Assembly: GCA_029339195.1 (NCBI GenBank)
Contig: JAPTJF010000148.1
Location: forward strand, 62,001-126,000
Direction of reading: 5' to 3'
From: Micractinium sp. NFX-FRZ
Taxonomy: Eukaryota > Chlorophyta > Trebouxiophyceae > Chlorellales > Chlorellaceae
Length of the DNA: 64,000 nucleotides
Part shown: in pieces, positions 27,576 to 37,523 of the stretch
Layout of the letters: each line of letters starts with the position of its first letter
Numbering within the stretch: the first letter of the stretch is position 1
Made by a program: the position numbers and the translations under genes
The notes under the pieces: generated by a model
Seen by the model: the letters and a program-made list of their open reading frames with translations, nothing else
The model's database searches: none
Told to the model about the DNA's origin: nothing

Positions 27576-30534
27576 GGGACGTGCGGCGCAGCACGCGTAG
27601 CGCTGCGGCCTCGCCCGCCCCTGCGCCTGCTTCAGCTGCTGCCGCTGCTGGCGCAGCAAAAGCAGGGCCTGCCCTGCCTCATAGAGAGGCGCTGTACAAC
27701 TGCTGGCAGCTGGGCGGCTGCCGCCTGCTGGTGCGGTCGCACGGGCGCCTACTGTTCCAGCCAGCGGCGGCACAGCCTGGCGACGCCGAGGCAGCAGCAG
27801 CAGCAGCATGCGAGGGCGCCGCGGATGCAGAGGCGGGAGGCGAGGGGGCACATCGGCCGGCACAGCAGGCACAGCATGTCGTGATGGCACTCAAGACGCA
27901 GTACCTGCCAGAGGAAGAGAAAGGTAGCTGCCCGGCAGCTGTCACCTGTGTGCCTTGCCTGCATCCACTGCCAACCACAACCTGAGCACGCACGGTGCTA
28001 GAGCACCGGCTGCCCTCGGGCAACACTGCTCCTGCCTGTCCCCTTGGTTACATCTGCCTGGCAGCAACGCTAGGCTGAGGCACCGCCTGCAGCTGTACTG
28101 CTTCACGTGCCCCGCCCGTGCCCACCCTGCGCTATTTGGCCACCCTTCAACCCCCCCCCCCCTTTTGTGCCCTTCACCCGCCCTTTCCCCACGTGTCCCC
28201 GCCCCCCGCTTGGTTTTGCAGAGGAGTTTACAGTGGAGGAGCTCGCCTGCTGGTGGCTCAAGCTGCGCCTGCACCCCACAGCGCACGCTGTGCTGGTGAG
28301 CACCCACGCTGGGCACGCTGGGCACGCCAGGCACGCTAGGCACGATCTTCCAGCATGCTTGGCCCACACGTGTCCCCATTGGCTCGACCGACATGTGCGG
28401 TGGACTGGTGCAGCATGCCGTCAACAGCTCACGGCCACTCTGTGAGCATCCGTGCACCCCCGGCACTGAGCCCTGCCTTTCTGCCTGTGCCCGTGCTGCC
28501 TGCTCGCCCCCTGCCCTGCCCCATCCCTCCCTCCCCGCAGGCAGCGCTCGTGCAGGTCCCACACAGCAAGCTGCTCTCAGTGGAGACGCTGTCAGCAGCT
28601 GACCTGGGGCGGCATTTCAATGTGGGCGGCAGCGGCGGCGGCGGCGGCGACGCCAGCGCCAGCGGCGGCATCAGCCGCATGCAGAATCTGGCGGGCGCCG
28701 GCCTGGCGCTTTTAGAGCACCTCCTGCTGCAGCTGAGCGGGCTCCCGGTGGGGCGCTACCTGCTGACGCACGGCCCGGGGGACCTCACCTTCTGCCTGTT
28801 TAAAGCGCTGTCATCCGAGGCCGCCGAGGCAGTGGAGGTGAGGCGCTTACGCCCACTTCCCAGGTTGTTGCTGTTGCTTTGTGGGGGCTGGCGACGCTCA
28901 CGATGCCTATCTGGGATGAATGGGCATGTTGTCTACGGCCGCGCACGGCAGGCTTGGCCCCGCGCTGCCGCATCAAACCGTGTCCCACCCTGCCGATGCC
29001 TCCCTGCTGCAGGGCGATGCACCTGTGCTGCCGTGCAGCGCCACACTGGCTTCTGAGGGCACCATTTACGACCTGCACGGAGGTGTGTGGCATGGGCTGC
29101 CCCAAACAGATGTGCACGGGGATGTGTGCAAGGGAGGCTGTGGCGGTGCTGCCGCCTGGCTTTGTGTAAGGGAGGCTCTCCGGCTGCTGCCTAGCTTGCG
29201 TGCCTGTGTGCTGGCAGTCCCTTTCGTGGCACGGCACAGACATGCTGCTGCCGCCACCGCAGGCAGAACTTAGTCCCATCCCTAGCAGGCAGATGCACCC
29301 GGCCCCGCTTTAGCTCTGCAGCAGCACATTGCAAGTTGCGGCACCAGCGCTTGCGGCATGTGGCGCCTGCGCTCCTCTTCTACCTCTACCCCTGCCTTCC
29401 TGCCCTCCCTGCCCTCCCTGCCCCTCTTTGCCTGCCATTCTCGTGCACCCACGCTGCGCCTTCCTGACACCCCCACCCTGCTCTGTCTTGCCTGTCTTGG
29501 CAACGCTCCCCTCCTGCAGCCCACCAGCGCAGCGGCGCCACCGACGTCGAGACCTCCACATTTGTGCCGCCCCGCTGGCGCCCCTTCCACCCAGACATCC
29601 CACAAATCCGCTTCACCTACCCGCCTTCCGGGTGCGCACCCGGGGCACGCGGCACAGTGCTATTGGGGGCCATGGGCCGCCCGCATCACAGGAGCGCCCC
29701 GCAATGGGTGTCCTGTGCTTCACACCATGCACCCTGGGCCGTTTTGGTTTGCTGCATCCAACTCACTTGCCAGCCTCGTGCCTCCCTGTGGCGACAGTGG
29801 GTCCAGGAGCTGCCTTGTTGGGCGCTGAGAGACCACCCCCCTTGTAGCCTTGGCTTGCATGGCACCCTGGATCCATGCCTCCCCGCCCCACCCCCAACCA
29901 CGCAGGCTGGGGCTGGGCCAGATGGGCCGGCAGCAGCACTTCAAGAAGCGGCAGCGCAAGGCGCTGCCCCACGCGTGGGCGGTGCTGGGAGAGGGAGGCG
30001 ATTTCGATGTGGTGAGCTGTTGTTTAGGGAAAGATAGAAAGGGCGGTGTTTGGTTGGTTCGTTGTCATGAAGCGCCTCCTACTCCGCCTGGCTCTCATCC
30101 ACTGGCCCGCCTTTGCCCGCTGCTCTCTGCTGCGCCTGCCTCACCTGCCTTGTACTGCACAGCCCTTCCGTCGGCTCTACCAGAGCACCTCACCTGCCCT
30201 CCCCGCCTGCCGCCCTTTGCTTGCTCAGCCTGGCTGCCCTCTCCCGCCCTCCCTGCCGGACGCCTCCTTGCTTTGCTCAGCCTGCCGGGCCCACTCGCCT
30301 CCCCGCCCACCTGCCCTCCCAACCCCGCCTGCCGCCCTCTTGCTTGCTCAGCCTGCCTGGCCAGCCCTCCCAACCCTGCCTGCCGCCCTCTTGCTTGCTC
30401 AGCCTGCCCGGCCCACCCGGCCTCCCAACCCTGCCTGCCTTCCCCTTGCCGGCGTGCCCCTCCCGCAGGTGCCGCATGTGGCGCAGATCAGCCGGGCTGA
30501 CTACATGGCCGGGCTGGAGGAGGAGCTGGTGTGA
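23773..30534 (+). CDS. ICE2: ICE2/NARG2-like subunit of the little elongation complex, with RGG segment
   Basis: In animals ICE2 (NARG2) acts with ICE1 and ELL in the little elongation complex at Pol II snRNA genes. Twelve exons give 1241 residues: 23773-23816, 23897-24317, 24479-24637, 24870-25855, 26036-26145, 26643-27923, 28222-28295, 28541-28837, 29013-29082, 29520-29631, 29906-30011, 30469-30534. The first exon is uncertain: ATG 23871 opens the same frame without it. The middle holds a Gln-rich stretch, acidic/Ala-rich segments and an RGG/GRG-rich stretch near 25665-25760. The C-terminal domain matches NARG2_C in order: WQLGGCRLLVRSHGRL, LKTQYLPEE, VEELACWWLKLRLHP, HSKLLSVETL, LEHLLLQLSGLPVGRYLLTH, YDLHG, PFHPDIPQIRFTYPP. 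A polyQ tract is coded by pure CAG at 27535-27573. The family call rests on this remembered motif order, not on a search. Confidence 0.72.
27535..27573 (+). repeat. pure CAG run coding polyglutamine in the ICE2-like gene
   Basis: About 13 uninterrupted CAG codons. Such runs are prone to length change between strains. Confidence 0.85.
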
Positions 30535-31262
30535 GCAGGAGGAGCTGCCTATGAAGAGGAGCTGCCGGGTGTGAGCAGGAGGAGCTGCCGGGTAGGAGCG
30601 GCCTGCTGCCCAGAGGAGGAGCTGCCGGGTGTGAGCAAGCTGCCCACGAGCGGAGCTGGTGTGAGCTTGCTGCCCATGATATGGAGCTGGTGTGAGCAAG
30701 CTGCAATCGGTGCAATGCACAGCACATTTGGGCAGCCCCTGGCTGCATCCTGGCCGGTGGGCCAGCCGGCGGCAGCAAGCTGTGCTGCTGGCGGGATCTG
30801 CTTAGCCACGTCAGCGCACTTCCTTCCGTGCCTCTCCTGTTGTGTTGCACCCTTCCATCAACTCTCCCACTTGTGCGTGCACCAATCCATCAACAGTTGC
30901 GCGCTGTGGCAATTCGTGCTCTCCGCATGCAACTCACGTGACCTCCTGGGGTAGCCCTGGCGCCAGCACTTGCCTTGATGACAGCTACCTGAGGTCTTGC
31001 CAATGCAACATTCTAGCGGTACAGCAGCTGCGGTGGGGTGGTAGGCGTCCCGGTAAGGCATCAGTAAGTGGGTGTCATGAGGGAAAATCGCTGCCGCTGG
31101 ATTTGCCATGGCCCATCAGCTCTTTGCGCTCAACACTTTTTAAAGCAGGCTGCAGCCCAAATTGAGTAAATTGTGCCTACATGGTTGGCTTGCCCTGATT
31201 ACCTTCGCCGGAGCCACTTCGGCGCAGCTCACCGGTCGGCGGCACGTTATATAGAAGTTCCA
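30535..31262. other. intergenic region with tail repeats after the ICE2-like stop
   Basis: Directly after the stop codon, the end of the coding region (GAGGAGGAGCTGGTGTGAGCA) is echoed about five to six times with divergence up to about 30700, as GGAGGAGCTGCC, GGAGCTGGTGTGAGC and similar units. From about 30720 to 31240 nothing is recognisable except a TATATAG at about 31247-31253, close to the next gene's ATG. Confidence 0.6.
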
Positions 31263-32657
31263 ATGCTAGGGGACTTGACCTACTGGCATGAGGGATTAGA
31301 GGCCCGGTTCCGGCGCGACTTGCTGGTGGCCCGCCGACAAGCGGTGGTTCGCTTCGCGCTTTTCCGCCTGGTCCTGCTGCTGGCCGTGGCGCTGAGGTGC
31401 GGGAGGTTTACTTGGGATGCGTGCTGTTGCCTCTAGTGCGCCTCCTGGCAGTAGCGCCGCCGCCGCGACGGCCCGCTGACCGGTTTGCTGCCCCCTCCCG
31501 CCCCCAACGTGCGCTTCTTATTGCAGGGCATGGGCTAGCCACGAATGGCGCTCGCAACACGAACTCTTCCTCGCAGGCGCAGCCTCCAACCTCCTGCCGC
31601 TGCTGGCCGTCTCGCCCCGGCTTCCGCAGCGCCTAGCGGGGTGCGTCCGTCTCGCTCTAAACATCAGGCGCTTCGTGCGAGCCCGACTCCATTGCTTCAA
31701 GTGTGCCGTCCATTCATGCCAACCGCCACCCACGAGCTCCTCCTTCCCCACATTCCTCACAGCTGTGCTTACCATTGCACACGTGTCTGCCACTCTCCCC
31801 CTCCCCTTGCCCTCTGCAGGCCGCTCCTGTGTGCGTCGCTGCTTGCTGACGTGGCGCAGGCTGGCATTGGCTGCGCCAACCACGCCTGGATGGCGCCCAG
31901 CCACGCCAGCATACGCCCGCTGGCCTCGCTGGCCTACCTCCCTTTTGGCTCCACCTCACTTTGGCTGGTGTGCTACACCGCCTTCTCCTTTCTTCCTTTC
32001 CACCTGGAACTCCTCAAGGCAGCGCTCGTGACGTTGGTGCTCCTGAGCCAGAGCGGCGGCATGTGCAGCAGCAGCCCCGGGCTGCGGGCAGGGTACCAAG
32101 CCCTACACGGCGGCACTCAGGCCTTGCAGCGGGGGCTGCAGCGCGCGTCAGCGGCGGTTGTCTTTGCCTGGGTACCGGCGCCGCCGGCGAGCGCAGCCCC
32201 GCCACAGCAGCAGCAGCAACAACAGCCCGGCCCGGGCGCATGCGGCTTGGGCCAGGCGGATTGCGGCTGGCAGTGCCTGTGGCAGCAGCCGGCGTGCACA
32301 GGGGACATCGCACACCTGGATGCCGCTGGCGTGTTGTGCCTGCAGTACCAAACGGTGGTACTGCTGCTCTCCCTCCTCTTCTGCACCTGGGCCGCCTTCC
32401 GCACGCAGCGCCGCCTGCGCCTGCGCTTCCTCCGCCGCTGCCTGCCTGGCAGCGAGCGGCATGCTCTGCAGCGGCAGCGGGAGCCCAGCAGTGAGGACGA
32501 GCAGCTTTCTGATGGGCAAGCAGCTCTGACCAGCGCCCAGCTGGCGCAGGCAGCACGCGCAGAGCTTGTCGGCCCGCTGCCGCAAGACGGCGAATTCCTG
32601 TGCCTGTTGATCCCAGTGGTTTTGTGCATTCTGTTTGCAGTGACCCTCACCTGGTGA
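31263..32657 (+). CDS. multi-pass membrane protein, unknown function
   Basis: Three exons (31263-31396, 31527-31640, 31820-32657) give 361 residues. I do not recognise a family. The N terminus is charged (WHEGLEARFRRDLLVARRQ) and precedes a hydrophobic helix (FALFRLVLLLAVAL). Further hydrophobic segments lie at SNLLPLLAVS, PLLCASLLADV, SLWLVCYTAFSFLPF, LLKAALVTLVLL, QTVVLLLSLLFCTWAAF and, at the extreme C terminus, FLCLLIPVVLCILFAVTLTW. A Gln/Pro-rich loop (about residues 215-240) and an Arg-rich loop after the sixth segment separate them. The start is the first in-frame ATG; the frame stays open upstream to about 31173, so a longer N terminus or upstream exon is possible. Size and layout resemble the membrane protein at 60645-62733, but I cannot show homology. 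Confidence 0.65.
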
Positions 32658-33499
32658 GCCAGCCACCTGCTTCCCACCCTGCCCTGCCTGCCAGGCAGTG
32701 ACTGCACACCCGCTTCCGCCCCGCTCGGCATGGCTCACCTTTGCCACTAGTTTGGTGAAGTCGTTATGTGTACAGCTGTTCACATCCCCGAAAGAGGATT
32801 CAACTTCAGAACAAACCAGATCCTAACAGGTTGACAAGGCATGCACCTGTGCTACTGCGCTCCTATCCGCCCCGCTCCCCCTGCACAAGCTGGCCCCTTG
32901 CTTGTTTTCTACTCCTTTCCAGCTCGGTACCACTCTTGGTTTACCCTTCAAGTGATGCCTCAAATGGCATTGTTTCCACTACCTCGCGTGAGCAACGCGT
33001 GCAGCCGAACAGCAGATGGCAGTTGAGAGGCGTGCGAGGGCGAGCAATAATGTGCATAGTGAGCCCGGGAGCCGTGAGACGGCAGACGCGGGAGAGTGGG
33101 GGCAGCAAGGCTGCGCCATCGGCAAGGGTGGTGCAAGGGCTGGCAGGGGCAGGGCAGCAGGGTAGGCCCAACTCATGCCCGCGCAAGAGGTAACTTTGTG
33201 CCCGTGCAGTTGCTTTCCTCAAACCCTAGGTGTTTGCGAGGAGCGTGGTGTTGCACCCGGTCACATCTCACAGGGTGGTGACCTGCACGTGTCACTCCAG
33301 TCGGAAGGTTGAGGGAGCTGCCCACAGCCGGCATGCTGTGCGCGCGTGTGCGCCCTGCCCTGCACTGCCAGTGCTGTTCTGTGCTGCGCCTGATGTGCTG
33401 TGTCGTGCTGCGCTGCGTCGTGCTGCGCTGTGCTGTGCCGTGCTGTGCGTGGCGCCATGCGCGCAGGGCTGTGCGCAGCACGAGTGTGCTGCCTGCCGG
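32658..33499. other. intergenic region between convergent 3' ends
   Basis: Contains the 3' flanks of the membrane protein and of QPT. The stretch 33362-33462 is an imperfect GTGCT/GCTGC pentanucleotide tract. No gene or TGTAA motif was found. Confidence 0.6.
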
Positions 33500-36400
33500 T
33501 CACTGGGTCTCGATGTTGAGAGAGATGTCGAGCGCCGGCACGCTGTGCGTGAGCGCGCCGCATGAGATGTAATGCACACCCGTCTCCGCAATGACCCTGC
33601 GCGGCGGGATGCAAACAAAAGAAAGGAAACTGGTAAGAGGCAAGGAGGGTGCGGCGAGCTCGAGTGCTATGTGCTGCGCCTGCATGTTGGCAATCACCCT
33701 GCGGGGCAGAACGTGAGAGCCATACAGCACAGCGCAGCAGGCAGAGCAGCACGTGGTGTTGGGATCACCGGAAGGTGTCCAACGTCACGTTCCCGCTGGC
33801 CTCCATCTCCACCTTGCAATCCCCAATCCAACACAGCACAGCACAGCACAGCAGGCACAGCAGCTCAGTGTTGCTGGGCCCACCTGACGGTGTCCAGCGT
33901 CACGTTCCCGCTTGCCTCCGTCTCCACCTTGCGCTCCCCAATCAGCTGCATCGCATCCCGCAGCGTGCTCACATCCAGCCCGCCTGCGCCAGCAAGCATG
34001 GCAAAAGGAAAGAACGTTGGCAGGGTTGGCACGCAGACCGCGGCAGCACGGCGACAGAGAGAGGCGTTAGCAGTGCGGCTCAGAGCAAGAAAGGGGAGGG
34101 TGGGTCGAGGGCAGGCACCGTTTCGGCCTGCCGGCGAGCTGTGGCACAAGGCAACATGGGCGGTGAGGTTGGGTGCCAGCTATCACACCATGCACACAGC
34201 CCCGTCCCCAGGCCAAGCCACGCCACACACTGTTGTTGCACTGCCTTGCTTACATGGCAGGCTGCCTAACCCTGGATGGCACTCTACACTGTGCCCACCT
34301 GGCGCCTCTGCGCTCCTCTTGGTCATGTTGTCAAGCATGACGCGTGTGATCATGCTCTCGCCGCCCGCTGTGTCCAGAATCGCCAGCACCTGCAGCAGCG
34401 GTGCAAGGAGGGAGGGCAGGTTGGCGGGGTTGAGGTGACTGGCAGGGGGGCGGGTGTTCCGGCGCCCGCTGCCCAGATGCACCAGCAACGGAGGGGCAGT
34501 GGAAAGGAGATAAGAGGGCGGGGCGAGGGGAACACGTGCAGCTACCCCTGTCTGCCCCTCACACAGCCCCCTGCTCAACCCCGCCACATCCTGCAAGACA
34601 AATTCCAGCACTCTTGTAGCAACACGCAGCACACCCCCACACGAGCCCTTCAGCCAGCATGCATCCCACACTGTGTGCACATCTTCTGGCCATATCTCAC
34701 CTCCTTGAGTTCGTCCAGCGTGCGGGTCTCCACCTCGAGCGGCCGCTTGATCCCCTTGGCCCGCATGTACTCCTGCAGGCGGGGGCGGGAGAGGAGTAGA
34801 GAGGAGGAGGACGTTGAGAAAGGCAGGGCATGGGCGGGTGGAGAAATGGGAGGGAGGAGGGCACTCAGAGAGGGGAGGCCGCGTGATCACCATGAGCGGC
34901 ATGCACTGCTGCCAAGAAATGACAGTGAGGGGGACACTGAGAGAGGGAAGGCCGCGTGATCCCCAGAACCGGGCTGCCTGCTGCCGGGAGGGAGGAAGGC
35001 ACACTGGGGGGGGGGCTGGGGGGGGGGGGAGCAGGCATGCATGCATGGGGGGGTGGAAGAAGGGGGAGGGCGAGGAACAGGGAGAGGGGAATCAGGGGTG
35101 GGCGAGAATGGAGCACAGTCAGCTTGCCCCGTGTGCACTCTTGCAGGTTGGGGGAGGGTGAGACACCACACGAGTGTGTGGGTCGGGAGCAGCAAGGCGC
35201 CAGAGCATGCCCACATGCCGTCCTCCCGTGCTTGCCTCTGCTGCCACTCAGCCGGTGTGCCTCTGCCCCCCGCTGCCCTGCCCCGGCCCACCTCTGTGGC
35301 TGTGACCGCCTGCTGGATGCCGCCTGCCGCTGCGATGTGGTTGTCTTTGATCATCACCATGTCAAACAGGCCTGCATTGAACAGAAATTTGAAGGAAAAG
35401 GATGTAAGCACTAGATCTGGATGCTGCATTGTCCAGGGGGGGAGCAGGGAGCTGCCAGCCAGCACCGGATACTGTCCCTCCCTCGCTCCCTCCGCCACCC
35501 GCACGCCCGCCATGCCCAGCACACCTATTCTGTGGTTCTCCCCTCCGCCGATGGCCACCGCCCACTTGTCCATGAGCCGCAGGCAGGGCACCGTCTTGCG
35601 CGTGTCTAGGATGGTGGAGGGAGTGCCCTGCAGGGGTGGTTCAGAGGCAGGCGGCGGCTTTGATGTGCATGGCACCCCACAACATGAACACAGGAAGGCC
35701 GAAGACCGGTACAGCACCATCGCTCGCGCCACAGTACTGCACAAAACACCACCACACCCCCGGCACCTCGAGCAGCATCACTCCCTACAACATTATGTGA
35801 CACACATGAAAGACATTAATTATGCAAGACGAGCACACACCACCCCCTCCCGCACCTGCACCTCGTCCACCATGCGCCGCGTAAGGCTGGCAATGCCGCT
35901 CATGCGCTGCATGAAGTTGAGCGCCACCCGCTCCGCAATCAGGATGGACCTGCATTGGATGTATATATTGGGGACGAGGCGAAGCGTGCACGTTTGGACT
36001 GGGTGGGCACGGCGCCGACTGGCCCGATGCGCAGCGACCAGGAGCGGCCCATGCAGCCCCGCCCACCTACCCGCCCGCCGTGCGCTGCCGCAGAATTGTC
36101 TTGCCCCACCCCTGCTGGCTGCAATGCGCCTTCTCCCCACCACACAGCACTTTTAAGCCGCCATGCCATGCACCCGCCCGCCCACCCACCGTGCGCTGCC
36201 GTTTGCCTCCCCCAGGATCTCCCCCGGCTGCACCCGCTCCCCATCCTTCTTCTGCCACGTCAGGCTGACAGCTGGGTCCACTCTGGCAAACACAGCGTTG
36301 GCCACCCACACGCCCGCCAGCACGCCGCTCGCTTTGGCCAGGAAGGTGGCACGCGCCTGGGTGCCCTCGGGCACGCTGCATGATGCAGGGATGGAGCGTG

Positions 36401-37011
36401 AAGACGACGGTGCGGGTTCGGGGTGCGGGTGGCGGGAAAAGGAGCAGGGGCAGGACGGGGCAGGACCAGGCAGCGAGCCTGCCATGCTTACAACTGCATT
36501 GCTTTGCTTCCTCGAGTGTCGCCTCAAATGCTGGCCTGCACCATGCCCAGCCGCTGACGCCCAGTCCGCCGACTGCCGCGCCTTTGCTGCCAGTGGCGCG
36601 CACACAAAGGCACACACTCACGGCAAACAGCCGCTCAAAGAGCCCATTGCTCCCGCCGACATCCAGCAACCTCAGTCACCGCTTCCATTGCTGATAGAAA
36701 GATGCGAAGGCAAAGAATGGAAGTGCACCACGCTACGCAGAAGGCACTCACGTGGACAGGGTGGTGATGTCCCCAAAGTCCCCTGCATCCTCTGCCAGCG
36801 CCTCATCAATCACAGCATACACGTCATAGGTGGGGTGAGCTGGCGGTGGCACCGGCGCATACGTCGCAGCGGCGCCCTCCCTGCAAGGTGGGCAGCGGCG
36901 GCGGGCTGGCACTGGGGCAGGTGCCGGCGGCGGCGGCGGCGGTGGCGGGGCCGGCGGGGCCTCTGCCAGCGGTGCAGTCCCCAACCCGACAGCTGCATGC
37001 CGTTCTATCAT
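33500..37011 (-). CDS. QPT: quinolinate phosphoribosyltransferase (nicotinate-nucleotide pyrophosphorylase, carboxylating)
   Basis: Converts quinolinate and PRPP to nicotinate mononucleotide in NAD synthesis. Nine exons give 360 residues: 36752-37011, 36190-36375, 35856-35949, 35525-35627, 35292-35371, 34701-34772, 34299-34389, 33884-33983, 33500-33596. Family motifs run in order: [11 protein letters not shown] (start of the catalytic unit), [17 protein letters not shown] (the N-terminal sandwich domain), [36 protein letters not shown] (the substrate-binding Arg/Lys motif), [35 protein letters not shown], and SGNVTLDTV with [13 protein letters not shown] and ALDISL at the end of the barrel. 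The first about 55 residues add a Pro/Ala-rich stretch ([20 protein letters not shown]) that bacterial NadC lacks. Plant QPT is plastidial, but this leader is not a typical transit peptide, so location is open. Confidence 0.93.
33750..33830. repeat. copy of the QPT exon 8 end and donor
   Basis: This intronic block copies about 33871-33945 (the 3' end of exon 33884-33983 with its donor). It shares the GTCACGTTCCCGCT core and most flanking bases. A shorter echo of the last exon's acceptor (GGCAATCACCCTGCGGGGCA) lies near 33689-33708. Confidence 0.8.
34859..35010. repeat. two-copy repeat in a QPT intron
   Basis: Blocks with CACTCAGAGAGGGGAGGCCGCG and CACTGAGAGAGGGAAGGCCG (about 72 bases apart) share the sequence TGATC and downstream GCTGC motifs. 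The region then runs into G-rich tracts (35007-35055). Confidence 0.6.
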
Positions 37012-37523
37012 CTATAAGAACACGCCCAGCAGTTCCTCCCGCCCAGAGGCGCACCAGTCCTTGCGCCACTGCATGGTCGACCGACGGCGCTGCTGACCCC
37101 TCCACAGACAACTCTCGGTGTTTATATGGGTTCTGCAACGCCCCGAATGTCGTCCAGAGTCCAATGCAACTGCCAAGGTGCAACAGGCAGAAAGCGGGAG
37201 GCCTGCTGTGCTGAGCAGCGCCTGGAAAGTGGGCCTGTTTGGCGCGATGGCGCGCCCCTGACCGATCAAACCATCGCAAAGTGCTTACAGCACAGCGGAG
37301 CCCTACACGGCCCGCCCGTGCGAAACACTCGTGCCATCACCCCCGCCCGACGCTGTGGGCTCGCTTTAACCAGCTATCTTGCGTCTCAGTAGCTTCTCGA
37401 GCGCGACTTGGCCCGCGCCAGGGCTGCCACGACCGCGCCTCTGTGCCGCCGCACTGCCGGCTAGCCAGGCTCTTGCTGCTCCAGACCTGATCGTGGGCAC
37501 GCCGCCGCGAGGCAGCCGCCACC
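37012..37523. promoter_or_regulatory. divergent promoter region, QPT (-) and SF3B4 (+)
   Basis: 512 bases lie between the two start codons and must hold both promoters and 5' UTRs. I see no TATA box at a fitting distance and no known element. The last about 130 bases before the SF3B4 ATG are GC-rich and ATG-poor, as expected for a 5' UTR. Confidence 0.5.

Noticed and set aside
31247..31253. TATATAG as TATA box for the membrane protein gene
   Set aside because: It lies only about 10-16 bases before the chosen ATG, too close unless translation starts further downstream.
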